From NCBI GenBank assembly GCA_013178185.1, contig JABLXC010000010.1:1-64000 (forward strand): a stretch of DNA of 64,000 bases, given 5' to 3'. Position numbers and translations under genes: made by a program. Below the pieces are notes generated by a model that saw only the letters and a program-made list of their open reading frames with translations, was not told the DNA's origin and made no database searches. Below, one piece after another: positions 13,575-22,510 of this stretch (position 1 is the first letter of the stretch; the number at the start of each line of letters is the position of its first letter). Source of the DNA: Anaerolineae bacterium (lineage in GTDB: Bacteria; Chloroflexota; Anaerolineae; Anaerolineales; Anaerolineaceae).

Positions 13575-16544
13575 ATGTTATCCATCTCCAAACTATCTTC
13601 ATCTGCACAAGCATCTAGTTACTACCAGAAGGCTGATTATTACACCAAAGGAGAGGTGGGTGAGGATGTTAAAAGCCAATGGGTTGGCGAAGGTGCAAAG
13701 CGGTTGGGTTTGGAGGGGGAAGTTGGTCATGCAGAGTTTAAAGATCTTTTGGATGGGAAGTTACCAGACGGAACACAGTTAGGAACGGTCCGAAACGGCA
13801 AGTTGGAACACACCCCTGGCTGGGATCTTACCTTCTCAGCTCCCAAGTCGGTATCAGTTTTGGCGTTGGTAAGCGGGGATAAACGGCTCGTAGAAGCTCA
13901 CCAACAGGCCGTGGATACCATGACAAAATTGATTGAAGAGAGGTACCTTGTCGGGCGAAAAAATCACGGTAAGGACGGCGTTTCGCAAGTTAAATTATCG
14001 GATTTGGTTGGTGGGACTTTCACTCACAGCACCAGCCGTGATTTGGACCCTCAACTGCATACGCACTTTGTCGTCATGAATATGGGGCGCGACAGGGATG
14101 GGAAAGACCTTTCATTGCATTCGAAAGGTTTATTTAAAGACAAGATGTTTTTGGGACAGATTTACAGAAATGAGCTATCTACGGCAATTCAAAAGCTTGG
14201 TTACCAGGTCGAATATGATTCGAAAACTGGGACCTTTGAGATTGCAGGAGTTGACAAGTCTGTACTTAATGAATTTTCAAATAGGCGCAAGGCTATTGTA
14301 GAAGTAGCTGATCTCTTTGGGTACGAAGGCGGGAAAGGGCTCGAAAAGGCGGCGTTACGTTCTAGGGAACGGAAACGGAACGTACCGCGCGAAACAGTCA
14401 TCGCGGACTGGGAGACTAGACTTAGCGATCTCGGATTGACTCCGGATCGTTTGCTAAGCAAGGCCAAGGAATTGGGGGCGATTCCACCAAATGTACCTTC
14501 TAACGGTAAAACACTTGAAATCCCTACGTCAGACCGAGATGAAGGACTTAACAATGCGGATGAAATATCCATACCACCTTCACCCATTCCAAACGTTCCA
14601 TCGGGGCCGGTAACACCGCCTTCTTTGAAAACAGACGACCTCAGCGTAGAGCATGCAAAGACTGATAATGGAGATCCAACTCCTCCGCATGGTCCCCCGA
14701 ATATTCCAAGCGCTCAGGAAAACGACCGTAATTACACTCAAATTGCGATAGAAATATTGAGTCACTACGACTCAGTTTTCACTTATAAGGATATTGTTTC
14801 AAAGGCCCTAAAGATTTCTAAAGGCACACAGAATCTTGCAGCAATTGACGATCAAATGGCGAATCAAATAGAAAAGAAGAATTTGCTTCGTTCTGAAAGA
14901 GAACCATCTTTGTACACAACACACGCAGGAGTAAGGCGTGAGCATTACATGCTTGACCTTCTTGAACTTGGCAAAAACAAACATAATGCAATCGCCACAA
15001 TGGACAGAATTGCAAAAGCGGCTTCTCGCTATGACTTTACCGACGGACAGGATAGAGGGTTTAGAAAGGTATTATCTGGGAAAGATCGGGTTGTCGGACT
15101 TCAAGGTTATGCTGGTGTTGGTAAAACGTTTATGGCTCGTCCAGCAATAAAACTTGCTCAGGAGGTTGGATACACAGTTAAAGGTATTGCTCCATATGGT
15201 ACTCAGGTCGAGCAATTGGAGAGTGAAACAGGGGTAGACAGTAACACCTTAAAATCACATTTGATGTCGCTTGAGAATGGCAAGTACCAATCTCAAGGAA
15301 ATGAACTTTGGTGGGTTGATGAAGCTGGAACGGTCAATTCTAAAGACATGGCAGATCTTCTAACGCACGCTCATAGATTGAATGCAAGAGTTGTTTTGTC
15401 TGGTGATAGAAAACAGTTGGGAGCCATAGAAGCTGGGAGCCCCTTCAGCTTACTGTTAGACAACGGAATGGATTCGGCTGTTAACGACAACATCATCCGC
15501 CAAACAAATCCGGATTTGAAGCAAGCCGTATACGACATTATTGATAAAAAGACAGTGAGTGCATTCAATCGACTCGATAAAAGCATAGTTGAAAGTAGTT
15601 CTCCGGCATCTGACGCCGTCAAATCATACCTTGATAAAGAAGACGGGTCCTTCACTAACGTTTCTCTTATTGTTCCCGATATCAAAACCCGAAACGAAAT
15701 GAACAGAGTCATTAGCGATTATTTTAGAGATCGAGGGGACGTCAAGGGGGATGCAATAAGTGTGTCGAACCTTCGCGCTTCAAAGATTGACGGTCCAATG
15801 AAACGATACAGTTTCTTCTATGAACCTGGTCAAGTTGTTCGTTTCCACAAATCATATAAAAGCCTTGGTGTGGAGAAGGACGAGTATTTGGTAGTGAATG
15901 CGGTCAATGAAGACGAAATAGTTCTTACGAAACCCAACGGATCAGAGGTTTCGTGGCTACCTGGGAAGATGGCTGGGGGCGAGCGGACTACTACAACCTA
16001 CGAGTCGAGTAATGAAAAGTACTCGGAAGGTGATCGTATTCGGTGGAAGGATAAAACCAATGAATTGGGGCTTAAAAATGGTCATGTCGGCATCATTAAG
16101 TTAATCGACGATAAAAGCATGACTGTGAATTTCGGCAGCGAAATTAAGGTAATTGACCTTCAGAAGAACATCAACCGCCACTTTGAATTGGCCTATGCGC
16201 AAACTGTATATTCTGTGCAAGGCCAGACTTTTCAGGAAGCTGTCCTTATTGCGGAATCGTGGCGTGTAAACCTAATTAACCAAGCGTCATTTTATGTGGC
16301 AGTTTCGAGAGCAAAAGAAAACATCTCGATTTTCACGGACAATTCACAGAAGCTGCGCGAAGGAATCGACGAGCGACTAGGTGTTAAAGAGAGTGCGATT
16401 CCCAACATCAGTAAAGCTCAATCAGAACTCATTAAAGATGAGCTTGCGAAAGAAATGAGGGATGGTGAACGGACCTCTGCACAGCAAGGAATCACGCAGA
16501 ACCAACAAAAAGCGAGGGATAGGGATCGAACTATGGACTATTGA
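13575..16544 (+). CDS. traI: MobF relaxase-helicase (TraI/TrwC family)
   Basis: The 989-residue protein nicks oriT and unwinds the transferred strand. The relaxase domain (1-~300) has Tyr pairs at 16-17 and 22-23, the HTPGWDLTFSAPKS motif, and a metal-binding His triad (about 150, 162 and 164, in QLHTHF). Residues ~300-400 form a Pro/Ser-rich linker. The RecD-like helicase has Walker A GYAGVGKT near 511, Walker B WWVDEAG, and C-terminal motifs TVYSVQGQT and VAVSRAKE. It is shorter than F TraI (about 1,750 residues) and similar in length to TrwC. It sits in an operon with traD. Confidence 0.92.
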   Translation: MLSISKLSSSAQASSYYQKADYYTKGEVGEDVKSQWVGEGAKRLGLEGEVGHAEFKDLLDGKLPDGTQLGTVRNGKLEHTPGWDLTFSAPKSVSVLALVSGDKRLVEAHQQAVDTMTKLIEERYLVGRKNHGKDGVSQVKLSDLVGGTFTHSTSRDLDPQLHTHFVVMNMGRDRDGKDLSLHSKGLFKDKMFLGQIYRNELSTAIQKLGYQVEYDSKTGTFEIAGVDKSVLNEFSNRRKAIVEVADLFGYEGGKGLEKAALRSRERKRNVPRETVIADWETRLSDLGLTPDRLLSKAKELGAIPPNVPSNGKTLEIPTSDRDEGLNNADEISIPPSPIPNVPSGPVTPPSLKTDDLSVEHAKTDNGDPTPPHGPPNIPSAQENDRNYTQIAIEILSHYDSVFTYKDIVSKALKISKGTQNLAAIDDQMANQIEKKNLLRSEREPSLYTTHAGVRREHYMLDLLELGKNKHNAIATMDRIAKAASRYDFTDGQDRGFRKVLSGKDRVVGLQGYAGVGKTFMARPAIKLAQEVGYTVKGIAPYGTQVEQLESETGVDSNTLKSHLMSLENGKYQSQGNELWWVDEAGTVNSKDMADLLTHAHRLNARVVLSGDRKQLGAIEAGSPFSLLLDNGMDSAVNDNIIRQTNPDLKQAVYDIIDKKTVSAFNRLDKSIVESSSPASDAVKSYLDKEDGSFTNVSLIVPDIKTRNEMNRVISDYFRDRGDVKGDAISVSNLRASKIDGPMKRYSFFYEPGQVVRFHKSYKSLGVEKDEYLVVNAVNEDEIVLTKPNGSEVSWLPGKMAGGERTTTTYESSNEKYSEGDRIRWKDKTNELGLKNGHVGIIKLIDDKSMTVNFGSEIKVIDLQKNINRHFELAYAQTVYSVQGQTFQEAVLIAESWRVNLINQASFYVAVSRAKENISIFTDNSQKLREGIDERLGVKESAIPNISKAQSELIKDELAKEMRDGERTSAQQGITQNQQKARDRDRTMDY

Positions 16545-16749
16545 AACGCCGGCGTTTCAAAAAGGTTACAGCGATACTGAATACGACAACTACGGCAACC
16601 GCTAACAGAGCAATGGTTAAATAGCCCAGTACATTTTGTGTTTCTGAATTAACTATAACTGGGGATAGCTGCCCTATTACTACATAGTAAGTCGCAATTG
16701 CCAAGAGGATTTTGATTTGGTTCTTATAGGTTACTTTAGGGCTGGACAT
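16531..16749 (-). CDS. Small two-helix membrane protein (72 aa)
   Basis: The 72-residue product has hydrophobic segments at about residues 14-32 and 40-63 and ends with a basic RRR motif, so it is probably an inner-membrane protein. The ATG follows AAAGG. Its 3' end overlaps the end of traI on the opposite strand by 14 bases. The function is unknown; surface exclusion or immunity is possible, but nothing in the sequence shows it. Confidence 0.55.
   Translation of the reverse strand: MSSPKVTYKNQIKILLAIATYYVVIGQLSPVIVNSETQNVLGYLTIALLAVAVVVVFSIAVTFLKRRRFNSP
16541..16560. other. 20-bp perfect palindrome at the traI stop
   Basis: TTGAAACGCCGGCGTTTCAA has 10-bp arms and no spacer. It spans the traI stop codon and the end of the small - strand membrane gene. 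It could act as a terminator in both directions or as a protein binding site. Confidence 0.6.
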
Positions 16750-16826
16750 ATTTTAACCTTTCAAGATGTGGCTTACGCGCTATCTATCATTTTAAGGTAT
16801 AGCACGCCCACCTCAAACCATTCCCT

Positions 16827-17135
16827 TTGGCCTATAAATATTATAGGGCTGGCTGTAAACATGATGATCTGTGCGGATTCCAGATGATTGTCAGGGATGC
16901 ACCAGCATTGGCAGGAACACTCGAAGTCGGATTGAACATTAGCGACTTAAATCAAGAAGAGAAGAAGCTGCTATGGGACCATCTGAAGAGTTCATACCCT
17001 GAGTATGCTAACGAATTAAAGACATTGTTGAGTACTCAACCACTTGCGACACTTGTCTTAGAATTTTCCGCCTCGCCGTTTATCGAGGAAAAATATGTTC
17101 CCAAAATACTTCGTTTGAAGATGTCTCGGTTCTAA
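16827..17135 (+). CDS. Possible hypothetical protein, start uncertain
   Basis: This is an open frame with protein-like composition (helical and acidic, ending LRLKMSRF). The longest form would need a TTG start at 16827 with no ribosome site; the first in-frame ATG is at 16884, giving 83 residues. Neither start is convincing. It lies between traI and another small unknown gene. Confidence 0.35.
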   Translation: MAYKYYRAGCKHDDLCGFQMIVRDAPALAGTLEVGLNISDLNQEEKKLLWDHLKSSYPEYANELKTLLSTQPLATLVLEFSASPFIEEKYVPKILRLKMSRF

Positions 17136-17176
17136 TTGAATGCAGCAATTTTACTGATTACGGTGAGCCTGCACAC

Positions 17177-17485
17177 ATGAAATTGAGAATTAATTTGCGA
17201 CTCTTTTTAGCTATGCGCTTTTATTTGATTGGCTACAAATCTAATATTCCACCAAGGATAATTCGGAAGTTGATTGCACGATCGGACCTCCACCGCGCTT
17301 GGATTTCGGGATGGAATGGTAATTTTACTGAAAGCGAAAAATTTATGGGTGTTGTTGATCGTGAATGGTTACGATCCAAAAAGGCCTTTTCATTTCTCGA
17401 TGTTTGGCACTTTCTCCGCTTGTTTATAAACCCACACAGTAGAAGCCATTGTCGTAAGAATGTACTAAAGCATAAACTTTATTAG
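17177..17485 (+). CDS. Hypothetical basic protein (102 aa)
   Basis: A strongly basic, aromatic-rich 102-residue protein. The upstream sequence GATTACGGTGAG resembles the end of the leading-region leader (AATCACCGTGAGGT) and supplies a ribosome site. The function is unknown. Its stop overlaps the end of the convergent 567-residue gene by four bases. Confidence 0.45.
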   Translation: MKLRINLRLFLAMRFYLIGYKSNIPPRIIRKLIARSDLHRAWISGWNGNFTESEKFMGVVDREWLRSKKAFSFLDVWHFLRLFINPHSRSHCRKNVLKHKLY

Positions 17486-19185
17486 CGATCGGAGTTCGTT
17501 GTTACAACGACACGGGCTTTTAGTGATTCCGGAAGAAAGTATCTACGGTAATGGTCGGCCTCATTGTCTTTTATTGTATCTCCGTTAAGTTGTATAGAGA
17601 CAAACTTAACGAAGTTTAAGAATTCTGGCCATGTAGGATATCGGCCTATGAAGGGATCAAACGGGCGCTCAAAGAAAATTCTGACAAGTACTTCACGCCA
17701 CAATCTAATGTAATGCAACCCGCCATCAAAACCAGAGGATGGATGAATGATCTTTAACTGGTGTTGATTGGCCCAATTCACTATGTCTGTATTCTTTTTG
17801 CAGAGAGTCGATGCAACTTTCAGGGTAGTATTTAAAGAGATTGTTGGGCATAGGATATCAAAGTGGCGATTTAAAAATAACGCCATGGGTTCTTCCTCCA
17901 AACCGATCCAGATTGTATGACGCATTGTTTGAAGATTTAAAAGCAGTCGCACAAGCGGAATTGCACCGATACCCTTAGGTATGTGTGAAGCAATCAAGGC
18001 GTCGCGAATATGGTAAAACTCTGAGTCATCGTGAACCAATGATTTAATGTACTTTGCCCAGGAATCTTCAACAATCCACACAGCAAAATCATCTGCGTCA
18101 AAGTCAACTGAGTCGAGGGCATCTGCAGGTGACATGCCATTCTCATCTAGAAATCCACGTGCTAAGTTGACGTAATCTGTTTGGTAAAGGCAACCATTAC
18201 CTATCCTCGTTGCCGAGTCCAGTGAAAACTCCAACAACAATACAGTTTCATCTTGTGGATTTGCCGTTGGCTTTGGTCTTGATGGCAGTTTCTCATCTTC
18301 GATTGGTGCTGGAGAATTGCTAACTGTACATTTCACAGGTTTTCTATCTGGCAAATCATTGTTAAAGAAATCATCTTCGTAGCGGGAACGAAACCATGTA
18401 GCAAAAGATTGTGCCAGCTGGAAGGTTCCCTTTGGAAAAAAAACTTCTGCCTGAAACTGAAGTGGTAGATAGAAGTCGCTTACATAGGATTCGATTGTGA
18501 TTTCTAGGTCCTCGCTGTATTGGAGAATGAATGTTTCGATGGTTTCAAATAACGCATGTTCGAGGTCTTCAGCGGCGGAATACTCGTGGTAATCAGCGAC
18601 TTCAACACGAACGATGGGTACTCGCTCTCCAAATGTCTGTAATTTCCGATCATTTGGCAGAAGTAAGTGAGTTCTTAGTCTCCAGGCAGCCATTGACTCA
18701 CATATATATTTCGGCCATGCACCTGAGCGAACGGCAATAAATGGTGCTTCGTACTTCCATTGCAGATATCGTTTATTTTTGTAGGTTGTGATGGATTTCT
18801 TTGGACGAATCCAGGCAGGCTCCCAAGAAGCAAGAGTACACTGTAGCGCTTTGACTGCAGTGCCGTTTTTACTTGATGAGTTAAGACTTTTCAGTTTGGC
18901 TTCGATACCTGCTTTGGTTCTAGGGGCGACGGTGACTTTAATAGGTTCAGAAGAGTGCTCGTTGCGGGAATTGATTGTAGTCCCCTTACTTGGATACCAC
19001 AGGTTCAGGGGGGCATCCTGCAATATGGTGCCCCAATCTCTCGGGATCCGATTAAAAATGATCTTGTCACATACCTGCTCAAAGTTCTGAATGCTCAATT
19101 CCGGATGATCGGATATTGTCTGTTTAAATAGCTTTTCTCGAAGGGGCGTGATCTCATCGAGTATGACGATCGTAGTTTCAGGCAT
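17482..19185 (-). CDS. Large protein of unknown function (567 aa)
   Basis: I recognise no family. The 567-residue protein has no signal peptide or clear membrane segments. A Ser/Asn/Pro-rich stretch around residues 288-313 may separate an N-terminal from a C-terminal domain. The C-terminal part is aromatic and Arg-rich with several Trp. It is a single gene on the - strand between the relaxase genes and a recombinase gene, a common place for cargo or defence genes. No Walker, nuclease or HEPN motif stood out. Confidence 0.65.
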   Translation of the reverse strand: MPETTIVILDEITPLREKLFKQTISDHPELSIQNFEQVCDKIIFNRIPRDWGTILQDAPLNLWYPSKGTTINSRNEHSSEPIKVTVAPRTKAGIEAKLKSLNSSSKNGTAVKALQCTLASWEPAWIRPKKSITTYKNKRYLQWKYEAPFIAVRSGAWPKYICESMAAWRLRTHLLLPNDRKLQTFGERVPIVRVEVADYHEYSAAEDLEHALFETIETFILQYSEDLEITIESYVSDFYLPLQFQAEVFFPKGTFQLAQSFATWFRSRYEDDFFNNDLPDRKPVKCTVSNSPAPIEDEKLPSRPKPTANPQDETVLLLEFSLDSATRIGNGCLYQTDYVNLARGFLDENGMSPADALDSVDFDADDFAVWIVEDSWAKYIKSLVHDDSEFYHIRDALIASHIPKGIGAIPLVRLLLNLQTMRHTIWIGLEEEPMALFLNRHFDILCPTISLNTTLKVASTLCKKNTDIVNWANQHQLKIIHPSSGFDGGLHYIRLWREVLVRIFFERPFDPFIGRYPTWPEFLNFVKFVSIQLNGDTIKDNEADHYRRYFLPESLKARVVVTTNSDR

Positions 19186-19348
19186 TGTGAAATATCCTCA
19201 ATCATTTTCGTTCGTGCTTTTGTTGATAACGGAAGCATGATACGCCCGTAAGTGTTCTAAAAAATCAAGTGTTAAACCTAAAATCCACTTTCTGTTTTAC
19301 CTAAGCAAGTCCGGCTTTTACTAATACATATGGTGATTTGGAGTCGAG

Positions 19349-20533
19349 TTATAGCTCGGGCGAAAAGTAGGTACTGGTGGTGTTGAGCGATTGATGCCCT
19401 GCGAATTTTTGTACCGCCATCAGATCGGCGCCGGCGTTGACCAGGTGGGTGATCCGCGTGTGGCGCAAGGCGTGCGGAGTGAGTTGCGCCCAATGCGCTG
19501 CATACATGGCTTTTTTCTTGTTGTCGTCGTCTCCGTACAAATACTGCATGACATTCTCCTGCAGGAATTCTTTGAAATTAATTTCCCAACGGGAAGAGGA
19601 TAAGGGTTTGGGGTTGGGGAAAACTCCTGGGTTAGGGCCACGTCGACGAATGGTAACTGGTTTTATGCGGGGAAGAAGGAAGATCTTTTCTCTTTGCGGA
19701 ACTATGGGAAGTTTCAGATGTTGACGGAAACGCGTTAACACCTCCCACGCCAGGCCTTCCCGGGCGGTTAACGACAATGCCCTTGCCCGTGCCCCTTTCC
19801 CGACAACGTTTAATACCCAATGGTCACCTTCGGGTTGGATATCCGCATGGGTATGATGTCGTTGTTCGTGGATGCGCAGTCCTAGCGCATAGCCAAACAG
19901 AAACATGAACCGGAAGCGCTCACTGCGATTGCGTTCTTCCCGAGTACCCGCTGGCATTTGTTCCAATGCGCCCAAAACCGCCGCCCATTGGCTCTGGGTA
20001 AACGCCTTCCTCCTTAAGTTCGGCGGTTCTTGCAAACTGCCTTTGGTTTCTACCTTCCTCGCCAGGTTGTAAGGCAACAGCCCGGTTTCGTGTAAATGGG
20101 CAACAAAACTGCGAATGACTTTAAAATATTGGTCCGCGGTTTCAGCTTTTACGCCGTTGAAGGCAACCAGACCGTTTTCGCGCAGAACCTCGCTCGGCAG
20201 AGTCAGCTGCTCCAGATATTCATCGAGGGCATCAGTCGTGATGACGGGGTGATGACGGAGTTTGAGAAATACCAGAAAGCGTTCCAATTCCGCGGTGTAA
20301 CGCGCATTGGTCGCTGCACTTTTGCGATGTCGGTATAGGAACTCGGCGATCGCCTCCAGGTTATGGTGGGCGACGTGCTCAAACGTTCCTGGGCGCAACT
20401 GGAATGGGTAAGGTTTAAAACGGCCGGGCGAAGTCTCCACCAGGAGCGTGCGGGCAGTGGCGTCGTATCCGGTCAAGAGATCTTGAGGATCGCGCACAAA
20501 CCGGGGTATCGGTAGTTGGTGGACGTACGACAT
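19349..20533 (-). CDS. Tyrosine site-specific recombinase (integrase)
   Basis: It carries the tyrosine recombinase residues: Arg in GLRIHEQRHH, Lys in VVGKGARAR, His and Arg in PHALRHTRITHL, His in FAGHQ and the nucleophile Tyr in TSTYF, five residues from the C-terminus. A SAM-like core-binding domain occupies about residues 55-165. I start at 20533, where an ATG follows AAAGGA; an upstream in-frame start would add 15 residues without a good site. It probably integrates or resolves an element. It heads a GC-richer island, so it may belong to an inserted unit rather than the plasmid backbone. Confidence 0.85.
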   Translation of the reverse strand: MSYVHQLPIPRFVRDPQDLLTGYDATARTLLVETSPGRFKPYPFQLRPGTFEHVAHHNLEAIAEFLYRHRKSAATNARYTAELERFLVFLKLRHHPVITTDALDEYLEQLTLPSEVLRENGLVAFNGVKAETADQYFKVIRSFVAHLHETGLLPYNLARKVETKGSLQEPPNLRRKAFTQSQWAAVLGALEQMPAGTREERNRSERFRFMFLFGYALGLRIHEQRHHTHADIQPEGDHWVLNVVGKGARARALSLTAREGLAWEVLTRFRQHLKLPIVPQREKIFLLPRIKPVTIRRRGPNPGVFPNPKPLSSSRWEINFKEFLQENVMQYLYGDDDNKKKAMYAAHWAQLTPHALRHTRITHLVNAGADLMAVQKFAGHQSLNTTSTYFSPEL

Positions 20534-20578
20534 GATCTGATTCCTTTGTTCGGGGCAGCGTTGTTCTGCCCGGATCAA

Positions 20579-21115
20579 TGCGTTTTAATTATTTCACACA
20601 ACGGGCAGCGGCGATCGTGTTGACGGTCGGTGCCGACAACGGTTAACGTCCACCATCCCTGATTCGCTATTATAATGACGGCTCTTAATTTCATGTGATT
20701 TCAGCGGGTGCATCTATTTCTGGTGCTGATGTGGTTTGCGTTTCCGATTTCTCGCGCCGCCACGGCTGCCGTTTGTATTTAAACCACTCCGATTCGTCGG
20801 GCAGTTTCCAAAACCGCATGACGCCAATGCTGTAATAGACCGCAGTGACGCGCCGGATTCGGCCGCGTCATTTGACCTCGACGATAGTTTCGCGAGATGG
20901 GTAACCGCTCTGGCAAGGTTCCGCCATAAAGCCCTCTTTTTGATCCTTCTATTTTTCCTACCAAAGCGCGCAATTTTTCCTCGCATAACGGGCAATTTCC
21001 TCTCAATGCGCGCACGCGGGCATCCGATGATCACTAAATAACCTTCAAAAAATACTGGACCCTTTTTTACTATCTAAAATGCCGCATAACTAATATTAAA
21101 CGTCATTTTGGCTAG
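20579..21115. other. Noncoding stretch upstream of the recombinase
   Basis: About 540 bp with no gene I can support. Overlapping frames of 78-106 codons exist on both strands (20714-21041), but none has a convincing start or composition. The part next to the recombinase has short palindromes such as GTCGG-TG-CCGAC near 20625-20636 and could hold an attachment site; this is not shown. Confidence 0.4.
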
Positions 21116-21193
21116 TTGCAAGTGGACGCGGTACTCTATATAGTACAAAGTACATTAGTACAGAGTAGAAAATCGCCATAATGGGCGGTTTTT
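21116..21193 (+). promoter_or_regulatory. Promoter, operator and early terminator for the KfrA-like gene
   Basis: TTGCAA (21116-21121) and TATAGT (21139-21144) are 17 bp apart. An AGTAC-rich inverted repeat (TACTCT ... AGAGTA, about 21132-21167) covers the -10 and start region, typical of autoregulation. A CGCC/GGGCG hairpin with a T-run (about 21170-21193) follows within the leader, about 145 bases before the gene, and could terminate early. Confidence 0.6.
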
Positions 21194-21336
21194 AGGCGGC
21201 TCCAGCGCCTCCCGGCGTGCTTATATGACCTAAATGGTTAGGGTATGAGTAGGATTATTAGCCAACCCTTAACAGATAGGTCTTTACGGCGGGTTTCCCC
21301 TCTTGCTTACTGTCACTCAGCCCAGGAGGCCTTTCC

Positions 21337-22395
21337 GTGACTGTTGAGAATCGAAGCCCCTACGAAGCCGCACTGACCCAGTTGCCCCGGACCCGCCGGA
21401 TCATCGAGGGCATCGAGCAGCTGCGCGCCCAGGACACGGCAGGGGCCATGCCGACCCGCAAGGCGCTGCGTGAGCATCTGATGGCAGTGCAGGGCAGCAG
21501 CCATTCCGACACCGAATTGCACGCGGTGCTCACGGCTTACGCGGCCGCACGCCACTACCGGGAACTGGCGCCCAGCCTGCCCGCCACGGTGATCGTTCAC
21601 CTGGTGTCGGAAATCGAGCGCACGCTGAAACAGGAGCGCGCCACGCTGGAAGCGGGCCGGAAGGCCGAAGCGGATGCCCTGGTGCTGGCGCTGGCACCCG
21701 TGCAGCAAGTCCTGGAGTCGGAGTTGGCCACCGCTACTGAAGCCCTTGGGACGCTCACACGCCAAGCCGTGGAACGTGAACACCAGCTGACGCTGACCAC
21801 CCAGGCGCTGGAACACGAGAAGGCCCGGCATACTGAACTTAAGGACGATTTTCATCGGCTTGCAGTGGAGAAGCGGGAACTGGAAGAAAAGCTCTCTCGC
21901 AGCGTGACTGCACTGAAAACCCAGGCCAATGGGCACAAGCGGGAAGTCGACCAGCTGGTGAGTCAGCACTCAGAAGCGATTACCCTGACCAAACAGCACG
22001 CCGATACTGCGCTTGCCGCCGTTCAGGCAACCCTGGGTAACGAACGGGGCGATTGGCGCCAGGCCCAGAAAAAGTGGGAGAAAAGGGAAGGGCAGTTGGA
22101 AGCCCAGTTGGACAGCCTGCGGGAGCAGCTGGCGGCCGGCATCCGTGCCGGTGTGGAACAACAGCAGGTGCTTCGCGATCAGCTGGCCCAGGCCAACGCA
22201 GAATTGACCCTGCTACGCGCCAACCAGCGGCGCCACGCTGGCGAAATGGCCGATCTGGATGTACGGGTCCGTCAGCTGCAAGAGCAAAATCACCAGCTGG
22301 TCGGTTTGCTGGGTGCGGGCGCAGTCGGCGCCGGCACTGAAGTCGATCCCCGAGAGCAGGGCAGCGTGGGCGACAAAACCGACCTGGGCGATTGA
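21337..22395 (+). CDS. KfrA-like DNA-binding coiled-coil protein
   Basis: The 352-residue protein starts at GTG after CAGGAGG. Residues 1-~85 resemble the KfrA N-terminal DNA-binding domain (PRTRRIIEGIEQLRAQ...MPTRKALREHL). Residues ~85-325 are an almost unbroken Glu/Gln/Ala/Leu/Lys coiled coil, as in KfrA proteins of IncP plasmids, which repress their own promoter and support plasmid stability. The operator over its promoter fits autorepression. The gene is distinctly GC-rich, unlike the transfer genes, which suggests a separate origin. Confidence 0.75.
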   Translation: MTVENRSPYEAALTQLPRTRRIIEGIEQLRAQDTAGAMPTRKALREHLMAVQGSSHSDTELHAVLTAYAAARHYRELAPSLPATVIVHLVSEIERTLKQERATLEAGRKAEADALVLALAPVQQVLESELATATEALGTLTRQAVEREHQLTLTTQALEHEKARHTELKDDFHRLAVEKRELEEKLSRSVTALKTQANGHKREVDQLVSQHSEAITLTKQHADTALAAVQATLGNERGDWRQAQKKWEKREGQLEAQLDSLREQLAAGIRAGVEQQQVLRDQLAQANAELTLLRANQRRHAGEMADLDVRVRQLQEQNHQLVGLLGAGAVGAGTEVDPREQGSVGDKTDLGD

Positions 22396-22510
22396 CGCCG
22401 GTCTAACGGGAGATTTCAATGGACGGACCACCGGAAATTCGGTGGTCGACGACCCAATTGACCCCGCCTCAGGCCCTTAACCGGAAAGTACGAATAGTGA
22501 AAGGTACGCC

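Noticed and set aside
20714-21041. Overlapping frames on both strands, one with a CPLCEEKL motif
   Set aside because: No ribosome sites and opposing frames of equal length. A single Cys pair is not enough for a zinc-finger call. Left as noncoding.
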